In this document: positions 1 through 11,234 of the stretch, one piece after another | Numbering within the stretch: position 1 is the stretch's first letter | How the letters are laid out: the number at the start of each line of letters is the position of its first letter | Notes under the pieces: model-generated | Databases searched by the model: none | Seen by the model: only the letters and a program-made list of their open reading frames with translations | What the model was told of the DNA's origin: nothing | Assembly (NCBI RefSeq): GCF_036324505.1 | Contig: NC_086357.1 | Coordinates: 27,188,293 to 27,252,292 of the forward strand | DNA: 64,000 nucleotides | Origin: Eleginops maclovinus | Taxonomy: Eukaryota; Chordata; Actinopteri; Perciformes; Eleginopidae | Reading direction: 5' to 3' | Made by a program: the position numbers and the translations under genes

Positions 1-1259
1 CTGCAGCCTGGCAACCTAAAACCTGCAGCATCTGGACTCCTTCAGAGTGAAAAATAACCGTCAGGAACATAAGACTGCAGGTGAGCCGGACTGTAAGCTC
101 AGAGGACATCACTTTCCTTTCATCCAGCTCTCAACACACGATGCTTCCTACTGATGAACACGACCAGAACTTGTTTTAGGAAATGCACCTTCTGGTTTTC
201 GCGCAGAGGATTTTATAAGAAGATAGATACCCAGTTAGCTTAGCTTAGCATAAAGACAGGAAACAAGGGGAAACAGCTAGCCTGGCTCTGTCTGAAGGGA
301 GCAAAATCGGCCAATCAGAACCTCTAAAACAAACTGTTTCTCCTTCTTTCTTTGAACCAAAGAGTGGAAAGGTCACATTGTGGTTTAACAGGGGTCTTGT
401 TGTCACCATGAAGTTGTCAGGCAATGAAAGAAGGTTTTGTAGGAACATGAAAACGTACATAACTACAAATGCATTCACAAATAACCTCATTTCTCCAGCT
501 GATGTAGAAGTGCACACTCATGTTAAGTGGTATCCAGGTTTGTAAAGCGGTCAATATGCATTGCATTTTCTCACAGGAATCAGAACAAAAAAAGGTTCAA
601 ACAAAACAGGAGATGCTAAGACACCCTGACTTTGTAGGAGTCTGGGTCAGGCTACAGAAAAGTAAGTGCTTAGTGGTACTCTATTTATCGCAATGTCATA
701 CATTTTTCTCAGGGGGCTTAACAATCCTGTGTCCTTAGACCCATTTTGGGTACGAATTCCACAGAAAAACCCGATAAATTGGGATTATTTGACTATTATT
801 CATAAGTACAACTGTGGAAAAATAAGGTTTTGAAGCAAAGGATTCTTTTATGCTTGCAGAGTTGCTGCATCACATCATGGTATATATATAGCTCTCGTGG
901 TCTACATAGCTCCCTGTCAATAAATGTATAAAATAAGTCAAATGCTTTCTATAAATCTCCTTTGTTGAATGATCAGATCACTATTGTTTCACTACCACCG
1001 TTTCTCTCCAACGTACTACAGCTCCAGTATATTCCTGATGAAGCACATACATCTGTAGCGCGGTCCAACCACATCCCAAGAAGTCAAATCCTAATCCTGA
1101 CTTTGGAAAAACTTTAGGTCATAATTATAAGTTGGAGACTTTTCTGGCTTCTGGTAAACAAACCACACTGTTTCACATTATTTCCATCCTGCAGGATTCA
1201 TTACTCTACATGTCCCTGCATCACATGTACAGAGAAACGGAAGTGAAGAGAGGTCTCAC
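1..1259 (-). other. ATP10A: ATP10A intron 3 (partial)
   Basis: Non-coding sequence downstream of the exon 3 donor at 1259-1258 on the minus strand. I looked for the next ATP10A exon, which in the family continues the actuator domain, and did not find it, so it lies beyond the left edge. A fragment of a fish palindromic element lies at about 195-330; the rest is unremarkable AT-rich sequence. Confidence 0.6.
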
Positions 1260-4200
1260 ATGTAGCCTCTGAATCGGTTCAGGTCGTTGTTTGGTTTTTC
1301 ACATTCAATGATGCCGTTGTACTTCAGGGGGTCGAAATCACAATCCTGCAAATAAACAACAAAACACAACAGCTGCTCATTCAGGCCGCGGCTGCAACTC
1401 AGGAATAATGATACTCTGGACTGATGTTCTGCTTATTAATATTCATAGATATACAAAAACCATGCATTATATACCCCTCCTAGAAGATACGTTTTAGATC
1501 AGAGATCCTTTATCTGTCCCGCAAAGGGGAAATGTACCTGATTACAACAGTAAATAGTGCAGGTAAAGGGAGGAGTTGTTTGTTTTGTTAGATGGCTAAC
1601 ACGTAAAATAACATGGTCATACAGTGAAACTGCAGGACGGTATATTGCACAGAGTTTATATTTACATATAGTGTTATTGCACATCAGGGGGATTCCAGTC
1701 TGTGTGTGGGGCGGTCTATCAGGGGCTGTGGTGGTTGTACATCCTGACTGCTGCAGGAAGGAAGGACCTATCTGTGCAGCAGTCTGTCACTGAAGGAGCT
1801 GGGTGTCCTGGAGGGGGCGGCACACATCGTCCAGTAGGGAGGACAGCTTTGCCATCCCTCTCCTGTCCCCCACCACATCCACAGTGTCCAGAGGGCTCCC
1901 CCAGGACAGAGCTGGACTTATTTCAGGTAGTTTAATTGGGCAGAAACAGCCTTATATTTGAATAAAATGGATTTATATGCATTTTAGCATTTCATAAATT
2001 GCCAAAAAGTGTAATATTTTATTAGGAAATGCTTATTTATTCAGATTTTGACTTTTGATTTAGTCGTTTGCAAATAGTTCTTTTCTTTAGTTTCAGTTTT
2101 TCACAAACATTTTAGTATCGGCTTTTTCTCCACCTTTTCTTCTACTGTTGGACGTGATGATGTCTAATCGTCTCGTTAAGACATTTGTTAGCAACCACCG
2201 TGTTTAAATTCACCGGTGGGGTGTTTATCATGACACCAGGATGGCTGTAACGGCAGCGTTGGGTCTCACCAGGTCCAGGAAGCTGCGCACCACCTGCCTC
2301 TGCTTCAGGTTGGTCTCTCCGTCCAGCGTGGCGGTCTCGATGTGACACAGGCGGTCCGGGTCGCTGGAGCTGAGCAGCAGCACGTCGGCGGGGAGGATCT
2401 CGTTACAGCGCAGCCGGATGAAGTCCCCCACCCTCACCTCCTTCCAGAACTTCTCCACGTAACGCCTCTCCACTCTGAAGGAACAATGAGAAAGAAAAGT
2501 GCTGAAATAAAAGCCATGAATTATTACGATTATTATAAAGTTGAAAAATAATTATAATAATTGAAATAATAAAAATAAAAATTAATACAAATATCTTTAA
2601 AAATATCTTTAAAAATATCTTTAAAAATATCTTTAAAAATATCTTTAAAAATATCTTTAAAAAAACTAAAATAAAATAAAATAAAACAAAGATTAAAATA
2701 AATGAATGTAAAATCTTCCCAATGTGAAAAAAAGGTTATTAATGAAAACAAATATATATTATTCTACGAAAATATTCTGTAAATATTTAATACACTTCAA
2801 ATTGTCCTTAATTTTAATAAAGCAATCATTTAAACTGATATTGAATATTGTTTAAATACGTCCACAGCAGCACATTGGTAGCTTCCTGCTGCGTTTTCTT
2901 TTCTCCACACGATCAACCAACGAGTTTGTGTTCACACTATTTTATGGAACTTGCTGAACTCTTGACTTTTGATGTGAAAAACAGTCAACACATTGTGATA
3001 TTCCTGGAAGGAGGATATGATCAAAAATGCGAACACCAGAGCGACATATGGTAAGGAATTGTGAGGAATACACTCCCCTTCCCTGAAATGAATGACTCAC
3101 ATCCACATAAAAACATTCCCTCCCTGGAATTTTGACACTGAAATGCACGAGGTGTAAACATTGATGATTTTGTACTTGAACAGAACAAAATCAGAGACAA
3201 AGGCAACGGAAAACCTATACATTCATAATTTGCATTAAGGGAAAATCGATGAATAACGTTGAGGAAAAGTGAAGACTTTCCCATCGCAGTAAAAGCAGTA
3301 TCAGTGCAAGGTGAGACTTATTCCATGAGGTGGTTATTTTAATTCATTACACAGCTTTGTAGAATACTCGTGCTGATTGGTCAATTTGGGCATTCCAGGG
3401 GGTCTGCAATTTTTCGCTAACAGACCGTTGCTAAGGAGAGCAGACCGTTGCTAAGGAGGGTCGAGGGATTATTTGCAGTCATATCAATCGACAGAAAGAA
3501 ATGGAGTTTACGGAAACAGCAGAAGAGGACAAACAGGAAGTAAACACTAAAGGGAACAGCAGAAGAGGACAAACAGGAAGTAAACACTAAAGGGAACAGC
3601 AGAAGAAGACAAACAGGAAGTAAACACTAAAGGGAACAGCAGCAGAAGACAGACAGGAAGCAAACACTAAAGGGAACAGCAGAAGAAGACAGACAGGAAG
3701 TAAACACTAAAGGGAACAGCAGAAGAAGACAGACAGGAAGTAAACACCAAAGGGATCAGCAGAAGAAGACAGACAGGAAGTAAACACCAAAGGGAACAGC
3801 AGAAGAAGACAGACAGGAAGCAAACACTAAAGGGAACAGCAGAAGAAGCCGGACAGGAAGTAAACACTAAAGGGAACAGCAGCAGAAGACAGACAGGAAG
3901 TAAACACTAAAGGGAACAGCAGAAGAAGACAGACAGGAAGTAAACACTAAAGGGAACAGCAGAAGAAGACAGACAGGAAGTAAACACCAAAGGGATCAGC
4001 AGAAGAAGACAGACAGGAAGTAAACACTAAAGGGAACAGCAGAAGAAGAGAGACAGGAAGTAAACACCAAAGGGAACAGCAGAAGAAGACAGACAGGAAG
4101 TAAACACTAAAGGGAACAGCAGAAGAAGAGAGACAGGAAGTAAACACTAAAGGGAACAGCAGAAGAAGACAGACAGGAAGTAAACACTAAAGGGAACAGC

Positions 4201-7200
4201 AGAAGAAGACAGACAGGAAGTAAACACTAAAGGGAACAGCAGCAGAAGACAGACAGGAAGTAAACACTAAAGGGAACAGCAGAAGAAGACAGACAGGAAG
4301 TGAACACTAAAGGGAACAGCAGAAGAGGACAGACAGGAAGTAAAGACTAAAGGGAACAGCAGAAGAAGAAAGACAGGAAGTAAACACTAAAGGGAACAGC
4401 AGAAGAAGACAGACAGGAAGTAAAGTCTAAAGGGAACAGCAGAAGAGGACGGACAGGAAGTAAACACTAAAGGGAACAGCAGAAGAAGACAGACAGGAAG
4501 TAAACACTAAAGGGAACAGCAGAAGAAGACAGACAGGAAGTAAAGTCTAAAGGGAGCAGCAGAAGAAGACAGACAGACAGGAAGTAAACACTAAAGGGAA
4601 CAGCAGAAGAGGACAGACAGGAAGTAAACACTAAAGGGATCAGCAGAAGAAGAGAGACAGGAAGTAAACACTAAAGGGATCAGCAGAAGAAGAGAGATAG
4701 GAAGTAAACACCAAAGGGAACAGCAGAAGAGGACAGACAGGAAGTAAACACTAAAGGGAACAGCAGAAGAGGACAGACAGGAAGTAAACACTAAAGGGAA
4801 CAGCAGAAGAAGATAGCAGGAAGTAAACACCAAAGGGAACAGCAGAAGAAGAGAGATAGGAAGTAAACACCAAAGGGAACAGCAGAAGAGGACAGACAGG
4901 AAGTAAACACTAAAGGGAACAGCAGAAGAGGACAGACAGGAAGTAAACACTAAAGGGAACAGCAGAAGAGGACAGACAGGAAGTAAACACTAAAGGGAAC
5001 AGCAGAAGAAGATAGCAGGAAGTAAACACCAAAGGGAACAGCAGAAGAGGACAGACAGGAAGTAAACACTAAAGGGAACAGCAGAAGAGGACAGACAGGA
5101 AGTAAACACCAAAGGGAACAGCAGAAGAAGAGAGATAGGAAGTAAACACTAAAGGGAACAGCATGTGGAAATGTAGAAGCTTAAAGATTACACTTATTTT
5201 AGTGAATACACCAACTTTGGAGAGAAACCCCAAACATCCCTGCTTCAAAACATCCCAACCTTATCTTGCTGTTGTCTCTCAGCTCTTACATTCCTCCCTA
5301 ACTGGATAATTATTTAGTCGTGTGTGTGGGCCATATTTTTTGCAGTCTATTAACTGTAGTATTTTTTAGTCATGCACTAAGAATGGAAGATACATTCCTG
5401 CAGCATTGAAGGACAGACTTCTGACATGTGATTTATCACGTACTTGTTTGCGCCCAAGAAACGTTTTCTGATTTGTAAAGTAAACGTAGGGAAACTAACT
5501 ATGAATCCTTAAGTTGCGCTTCTTAAAGAGAACGTGTTGTGGCTTTTTCTACGAGTACGAGCAGTAAGAAGAGCGCTCCGGAGTATTTAGAGATACACAT
5601 CTTGGTATGTTATGCTTACACAGGACTTTGTACATTTAATAAAGTGTGAAGTCAAAGATAACAGAAACCACATGCATCGAGGATTCATGCGTATAAAATG
5701 TAAATCCACCTGTGGGACGGGAAACATGTTCGCTCACCTTTTCACAACCTGGTCATTATTTGAAAACCCCCACTTTACATCTTGTTTTCAACCAAAGATC
5801 GGCTCATTAAATGTATTGGATTAAGTTATTCTGTGTGAAAAAAGCATAAGTAAAACTACCTCAGTGGATTTAGACCAAAAATACAACACAATATATAATC
5901 TAAGAGGGGGGGGGGGGGGGGTACAAGAAAAAGGACAATTATCAGAAGGACAAAGAGAACAACAACGAGTGTTGAGCATTAAAACTAGCAGAACCAGAAT
6001 GAGACTGGTACAACATACAGAAAAACGTCCCCCACAGACCCACCGGACATCCATCCCCTCTTTATCCTCCGTAAGCTGTCTCTGCCGTCTGACCAGACAC
6101 CTGACCCCGTCTCCATATTCCCGGACTCATTAAACCCTTTCTGACCCACAGAGAGATTGTCTCACTTCAACATTTTACGGGGGAAAATCTGTATTTTGGT
6201 TTGAGAGCGAACAAAACCCTGCAGTCAGGACTTAACCAGAAACTCGTGCGCTCTGTGAGGTAGAAACGTATCTCTTTGTGAATGCAGTCTGAGGGAAAGG
6301 GCTATGTCACAGCAAGGAGAAGAAGGGGAAATAATATAAATAAAGCATAAACTTAAACTGATATCGAGGTGTGGGAAACACTTCCACAGCGGGACACTGC
6401 TAATTATTAAAACATAATAATAACACAGAAAATGTCTTCAAATATAATAATGTTAAACAATATTAAATGTGTCCTTAAAAATGAGTGTAAGTTATGGGAA
6501 AATGTAAAAAAGAAAGTCATAATATTCTGACAGAAAACTCCATTTCATCTATAACTTTTAAGGAGCCTAAATGTATTTCTTTAAATCCCCAAAATGTTTA
6601 CTAAATCTTCTTAAATAACAGAAAATGTCACAAAAACTTGAAACTAATTAGGACCACATTGATTTTGGATACTATTAGCTCCACAGAACTTCATGCTGAT
6701 TTATACATTTTACCTTTACCAAATATTGGGCTTAAAGTCCTGTAAGTACTGCATGAGTCCCAATAGCTGTTTGAATCGGGTGTCAAAGCTGAAGGAGGAT
6801 TTGAATCCCTCCTAAATGTAGATTTCAAAAAGTCAGACACACCCTGTTCAATCACTGGAATGTAAATATGTTGCAGGTCGCTGAATTTAAGTTTGACCAG
6901 CGCAGATTAAAATAGTATTTCAGAAGCTTTAAGGTGTATGACGTACTTGAACACCGTCGGTGTAGTACTAAACTAAATGTGGTTGGTAGACACTTCGAAA
7001 ACGTCTTTTGGATATTGAAATCTCTTAAGCGTGAGGGCTAGGACTTTTTTCCCGAATGGTGCAGCTGCAGTGAAGATGTCTCAGGTAATGCTCACCCAGT
7101 TACCCTCCATTAATAACAATTACCTCAAACGCAGTCTGGGCAAATCCAAACACATCATCAAGGATGCCTCCCACCCCGAACCCAGACACCCTCCTCCCAT

Positions 7201-7836
7201 CTGGCAGGCGTTACAGAAACCTCCGTTCCCGTACCTCCATGCACAGGAAGAGCTTCTTCCCCGAGGCAGTGACTCTGCTGAACTCCTCTCCGTCACTCAG
7301 TAGCATCATTGCACTCACCTGCTCTCACCTGCTCTCACCTGCTCTGATTAATGTACGTTATGGAAATCTAACTGGCCCTATTTTATTCCCATTCATACAT
7401 TTTCATAATATTTGCACATTCAATGCTCCCTGTACTGTCAGTAATTATAATATACACCTTATATTTAATTATATACACAGCACGTTCTGCACTTCTGGTT
7501 GGATACTAACTGCATTTCATTGGCTTGTACCTGTACGTTGCACAATGACAATAAAGTTGAATCTAATCTAAAATAACAGAAAGTTCAGTGTGTTTTTAAC
7601 CTTGAGGTGGATAAAATAACTTCAGGTTGAGACTGGTCAGCTGTTGCCGGGTTGACAGAGGAAGTGTTTTGCCGCAGCAGCACGAGAAAATTCAATTATG
7701 TCCAACCTTGACAGAGCAGCTTGGGTCAGAGTTCTGCTAAAAGTGTGGAGCCGCTGCACACTGAGCCTTTTGATTACCATGAATTCTGCTCTGTGCACGG
7801 ACCACAGTGCTGCTTTTCATTAGAGCACGCACACGC

Positions 7837-7916
<80 letters not shown>

Positions 7917-10759
7917 TAGCAGCAGAGGAAGCTCGGGACAGAAACAGGTTGTCAGGTAACTTAGGACTGATTATTAAAGATAGTATAGAGGGAACGACTG
8001 CATCAAGATTAAAACTCCAGAGGACTCCTTTGTTTACTTCTGGAAAATAGTGACAGAACTGTGTAACACTAGCACTCCAACACTTTGTACGTGATAGGCC
8101 AAGGGGCAGGACATCTCTAAGCAGTGCACCAATCACAACAGAGCCGGTCAGCTAACCAACCAGAGCAGTTCTGGTTTCAGACAGAGGGTGAAAAGAGGAG
8201 CTGAAAGAGAGACACTACATACTGATATACACCTGAACATCAGCAGGAGAGGACTCTTTAAAGTAGAGACACTACATACTGATATACACCTGAACATCAG
8301 CAGGAGAGGACTCTTTAAAGTAGAGACGCTACATACTGATATACACCTGAACATCAGCAGGAGAGGACTCTTTAAAGTAGAGACACTACATACTGATATA
8401 CACCTGAACATCAGCAGGAGAGGACTCTTTAAAGTAGAGACACTACATACTGATATACACCTGAACATCAGCAGGAGAGGACTCTTTAAAGTAGAGACGC
8501 TACATACTGATATACACCTGAACATCAGCAGGAGAGGACTCTTTAAAGTAGAGACGCTACATACTGATATACACCTGAACATCAGCAGGAGAGGACTCTT
8601 TAAAGTACAGACACTACATACTGATATACACCTGAACATCAGCAGGAGAGGACTCTTTAAAGTAGAGACACTACATACTGATATACACCTGAACATCAGC
8701 AGGAGAGGACTCTTTAAAGTAGAGACGCTACATACTGATATACACCTGAACATCAGCAGGAGAGGACTCTTTAAAGTAGAGACACTACATACTGATATAC
8801 ACCTGAACATCAGCAGGAGAGGACTCTTTAAAGTAGAGACTCTACATACTGATATACACCTGAACATCAGCAGGAGAGGACTCTTTAAAGTAGAGGCCTT
8901 GAATCAAATGTCAAAAGTAGGTGAAAAGTCACAAAATGTTCCCCCTAAATATCTTGTGTTGTTGCAGCACATAGGAGTAGAGCAATGAGAAAATATTGAC
9001 ATTCATCAGAATCAGAAATACTTGATTCCTCCCAAATTGGGATTATTTTGTTTCAGCAGCAAAATATAATATTATACCAAATAATAAGAAGCGGAAATCC
9101 ACATTTTTGTGGATAATCCGGATTACTGTGTTAGTAAAACCTAAAAGGAGCAGATAGTGTTGTTGTAAAGGATCAGAGGCTCTCTCCTCTGTCAGCTGTT
9201 CTGTTGGCTAATACTTAAAGAGTGAATACGCCTACTGCCTGAATCTGCTTCATGAGCTCTTACTTTATTGGCACTCAAAATTCGGATGTTTTATTTGCAA
9301 AATTCTCACTTTTTTCCCCAAAATTAGGAAGTTCTAAATTCTGACTTTTTTCTAAATGTCATCACTTTTCTTTTCTTCTGAAAAAAACGAAAATTATTCG
9401 ATTATTTTTTCTCCAAATTTCAACTTTTTCAAAACTCTGCCTTTTTTTCTAATTTCCGACACATTTTTAAAATTCCTAATATTTTGCAGATTTCGACTAT
9501 TTTTCAAAGTGTTGATTTTTTAAAATTGTGTAATTGTGCGTGGCTCAGATGTTACTCTCCTCTGTAAGATGTTCTGTTCTGTCGGCTAACAATGTCAGTG
9601 TGAATCTACACGCCTACTGCCTGAATCTGCTTCATGGTTTTCTCTCTCTTTGGTTCATTTGTTCTGTTTGTAATTCAGCAGGTGAACCTATATGTTCATA
9701 AAATAGTGTGTGTGAGATTAACTGTGTGTGTTAAACCAAAACGGAGCATTTTCTGTCAGCTCAGATTTGATTTCTGCTTTTCTAAACTGTAGTTTGTGCT
9801 CATGTGGTATTGGCTGAATATGCTTCATGAAAGGCAGGTGTTCCTATCGATAGAATCCAATCTCACTTTGTTTTAGTCACGTTTTGTTGACTTCTAAGTG
9901 TCATGGTAAGCATGTGTTGAAATATGTGTGTGTAGCTGCACGAGGTGTGCTGTGTCACGGCTGACTGAGCGGGGACGGTTGCAACAAGTGGTCCCAAATC
10001 AGTTGTCATGATGGACCACACAACAGCATTTTATTGAAATACACAAGATATTTGGGGGGGGGGGGGTTTCAAGGATATTTAACCCAAATTCTAATTGATC
10101 TTGCTTTTTTGAACATGCAATAGTAATTGTGAGGTTCAAACTGAGGGTAGTTCACCCAAAACCCAAGGTTGCAGTTGTAGTATACGTGTAAGACTTCAGA
10201 TTGTTATTATTGTTGTTGACAGTAAACCCTTTGACTGTGTGATAATCTCCCCGGCACTTATCACAGATTATTTTCAGTTTCTAAGAAGTTTTTGTGGCAT
10301 TTGTACTGATTTACAAACTTAAGCATAAAAGGATTGTTATGTGCTGTGGTGTGCATGTGTGTCTCTCTCCCACCTCTCCCCCTGATTGCCTCCCTCCCGA
10401 TGCAGCCTCTCCCTCAGGTGAGCCTTTTCCCTACATTTTAAACTATGATTAATATATTAAAGAGTTTACATTTGAGCAATTGTTGCTTTGTATTAACCTC
10501 ACCAGCACTTGTGATATTCATTTAAAAAATACACACCTTTTAATGACCTTTTTCTCATATTTATTTGCATCTTTTCTCATAATTTTTCTGCCTTTTTCTT
10601 TGATATTATTTCCTGTTTTTAAGACATTTATAATTATTATTTTCTGAAATCTTTACCTCTTTTTCCTGTGACATTTCTTTCAGTTTTTAAGTCATTTTTG
10701 TGATGATTTTCCTCTACATGTTATACTATGATTTCTACATGAATAAGTAACCATTTTTA

Positions 10760-10799
<40 letters not shown>

Positions 10800-11234
10800 G
10801 CTTTTCATATTGTCCTCTCACCTGCAGTACACCAGGCAGTCCATGTGGTTGATCTCGTTGTCGGACCGGTGTCTCCGGTAGTCCTCCCACAGGTCCTTGA
10901 TGGCGGTGACCGACAGGATGAAGACCACCGGGGCCAGAGCCAGCTCGGGCTGAAACGCGTTGACCACCGGGACGAAGTTGAGCAGAGCGATGAAGACAAA
11001 GTAAACATTAGCGAACCTGTGGAACTGCTCGAAGAGGTTTTTGGGCAGGAAGGACAGCACGGTGTACTTGGTGGTCTTTATCTTGTTGTTTGCATAGTGT
11101 CTGTTGGGGTTTTCCTCTCCTTTCGCGTGGTCGTACAGTATATTAGCGTGCACAGTCCGGGTTTTATTCTCCTTTTGTTTCCTCTTTCTTTGCCTTTTTG
11201 CAGCTTTGGGGTCCTCCTCGCTGTCCCGCGCCAT
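1..11234 (-). CDS. ATP10A: ATP10A gene, 5' portion (coding exons 1-3; 3' end outside window)
   Basis: Class V P4-type ATPase, which moves phospholipids from the outer to the cytosolic leaflet; family members usually work with a CDC50 subunit. Three exons join in frame (phases 2 then 0) to give the first 234 residues. They cover a basic N-terminus (residues 10-27), TM1 (about 76-93), TM2 (about 97-113) and the start of the actuator domain with DGETNLK at 189-195. The segment [15 protein letters not shown] fits ATP10A better than ATP10B or ATP10D, and the neighbouring GABRB3 supports this. The phosphorylation site and the remaining membrane segments lie off the left edge. Introns are 8.3 kb and 0.9 kb. 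The start at 11234 is the first ATG of the frame; the frame opens further upstream only at a GTG. Confidence 0.92.
195..330 (+). repeat. Fragment of palindromic fish element
   Basis: Contains TTAGCTTAGCTTAGCATAAA followed by CAGCTAGCCTGGCTCTGTC. The same two blocks occur at 32536-32600, where the element is more complete and has an inverted partner. Only one arm is present here, so this is a truncated copy. Confidence 0.65.
1260..1345 (-). CDS. ATP10A: ATP10A coding exon 3
   Basis: 86-nt exon encoding residues 207-234 plus two bases. The acceptor is TTTGCAG before 1345 and the donor is GTGAGA from 1259. The peptide includes [17 protein letters not shown], a hallmark P4-ATPase actuator-domain stretch ([10 protein letters not shown] in the family). 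It is too short to stand out as a long ORF and was found by following exon 2 phase 0 into the next acceptor. Confidence 0.9.
1346..2269 (-). other. ATP10A: ATP10A intron 2
   Basis: Intron of 924 bp with GT and AG ends. Nearest exon 2, at about 2146-2240, is a fragment matching the flank of the 72-bp-repeat element family (GATGATGTCTAATCGTCTCG and TTGTTAGCAACC, compare 58948-58990 and 17200-17240), without the array. Nothing else recognisable. Confidence 0.6.
2270..2474 (-). CDS. ATP10A: ATP10A coding exon 2
   Basis: 205-nt exon encoding the end of codon 138 through residue 206. The acceptor is TTCCTTCAG before 2474 and the donor is GTGAGA from 2269. It contains [20 protein letters not shown] and [26 protein letters not shown] (189-195) is the actuator-domain motif equivalent to the dephosphorylation motif of other P-type ATPases and is intact. 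Confidence 0.95.
2591..2662 (+). repeat. 12-bp tandem repeat, 6 copies
   Basis: Six perfect head-to-tail copies of ATATCTTTAAAA inside ATP10A intron 1, followed by a degenerate A-rich tail. Confidence 0.95.
3360..3520 (+). mobile_element. Left flank of element carrying the 40-bp array (copy 1)
   Basis: Contains CTGATTGGTCAATTTGG, two tandem copies of CAGACCGTTGCTAAGGAG and GCAGTCATATCAATC. The same order is found at 52330-52445 and in reverse at 50520-50575 in front of the other 40-bp arrays, so the array belongs to a dispersed element. The class is unknown. Confidence 0.7.
3521..5163 (+). repeat. 40-bp minisatellite, about 41 copies
   Basis: Period 40 bp with core CAGGAAGTAAACACTAAAGG and a purine-rich GGAACAGCAGAAGAAGACAG segment. 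Variants at a few positions (CTAA/CCAA, AAGAC/GGAC/AGAG, GGAA/GGAT) recur through the array. A few units are shorter or longer (near 4570 and 4810). The 40-bp period is not a multiple of three; reading frames on the minus strand through it (for example 4591-4950) are repeat artefacts. Confidence 0.95.
5906..5921 (+). repeat. Poly-G tract
   Basis: Run of 16 G in ATP10A intron 1. Confidence 0.9.
6035..6205 (+). repeat. Dispersed repeat, copy 1 (pair with 39486-39663)
   Basis: Shares CAGACCCACCGGACATCCAT, GTAAGCTGTCTCTGCCGTCT, GACTCATTAAACCCTTTCTG and ATTTTGGTTTGAG in the same order and orientation as 39486-39663. The copies are 33 kb apart, one in ATP10A intron 1 and one in GABRB3 intron 7. 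The class is unknown. Confidence 0.8.
7090..7575 (+). mobile_element. LINE 3' end (L2/Rex1-like), frameshifted
   Basis: One frame reads [18 protein letters not shown]. After a frame change at about 7165-7180 another reads [20 protein letters not shown] and [12 protein letters not shown]. This resembles the C-terminal end of reverse-transcriptase ORFs of fish L2/Rex-type LINEs. The 3' end is CAATGACAATAAAGTTGAAT followed by CTAATCTAA, a typical tail. The copy is 5'-truncated and frameshifted, so inactive. Confidence 0.75.
7825..7909 (+). repeat. (CA)n microsatellite
   Basis: About 42 CA dinucleotides with a few CG interruptions at the left end, in ATP10A intron 1. Confidence 0.97.
8025..8208 (+). 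mobile_element. Flank of element carrying the 57-bp array (copy 1)
   Basis: Contains TTTGTTTACTTCTGG, CTCCAACACTTTGTACGTGA and TGGTTTCAGACAGAGGG. These match in reverse 46850-47170, 59606-59720 and 62780-62910, and directly 17830-17915. It is a dispersed fish element with the array at its inner side. Confidence 0.75.
8209..8892 (+). repeat. 57-bp minisatellite, exactly 12 copies
   Basis: 684 bp = 12 x 57, with core CATCAGCAGGAGAGGACTC and CTACATACTGATATACACC. Units are nearly identical; variation is at the base before CTACATAC (A, G or T) and one GAG/CAG change. The period is a multiple of three, so it stays open in frames of both strands (8188-8988 plus, 8148-8867 minus). I read these as artefacts rather than genes. 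Confidence 0.96.
9176..9640 (+). repeat. Direct repeat pair around degenerate T-rich repeat
   Basis: The block with CTCTCCTCTGT and CGCCTACTGCCTGAATCTGC occurs at 9180-9255 and again at 9556-9635. Between them, 9280-9535, is a degenerate repeat of roughly 25 bp built on AAATTCTGACTTTTTTC. Confidence 0.7.
10054..10066 (+). repeat. Poly-G tract
   Basis: Run of 13 G in ATP10A intron 1. Confidence 0.9.
10318..10425 (+). repeat. Inverted-repeat partner A (with 16197-16302)
   Basis: Contains AAGCATAAAAGGATTGTTAT, CCCACCTCTCCCCCTGATTG and CAGCCTCTCCCTCAGGTGA. All reappear as reverse complement at 16197-16302. The two copies flank ATP10A exon 1 and its promoter. Confidence 0.85.
10761..10801 (+). 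repeat. (GTT)n microsatellite
   Basis: About 13 GTT triplets, read as (CAA)n on the ATP10A strand, 20 nt downstream of the exon 1 donor. Confidence 0.95.
10822..11234 (-). CDS. ATP10A: ATP10A coding exon 1
   Basis: 413 nt from ATG at 11234 to the donor CAG/GTGAGAGG at 10822/10821; residues 1-137 plus two bases. The lysine/arginine-rich start ([12 protein letters not shown]) precedes [40 protein letters not shown] (TM1) and [19 protein letters not shown] (TM2). The start is favoured by G at -3 and G at +4. Confidence 0.94.

Larger units (their letters stand above)
2475..10821 (-). other. ATP10A: ATP10A intron 1
   Basis: Intron of 8.3 kb, rich in repeats listed separately: a 12-bp array, the 40-bp minisatellite, a LINE 3' end, (CA)n, the 57-bp minisatellite, a degenerate T-rich repeat, and (TTG)n next to exon 1. 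The stretches 2665-3360, 5165-5900, 6210-7080 and 9650-10310 look like ordinary unique AT-rich intron; I see no exon in them. Confidence 0.6.

Noticed and set aside
4591..4950. Cysteine/leucine-rich open frames on the minus strand through the 40-bp array (also 3667-4147 and 50174-50377)
   Set aside because: Period is not a multiple of three; frames exist only because of repeat composition.
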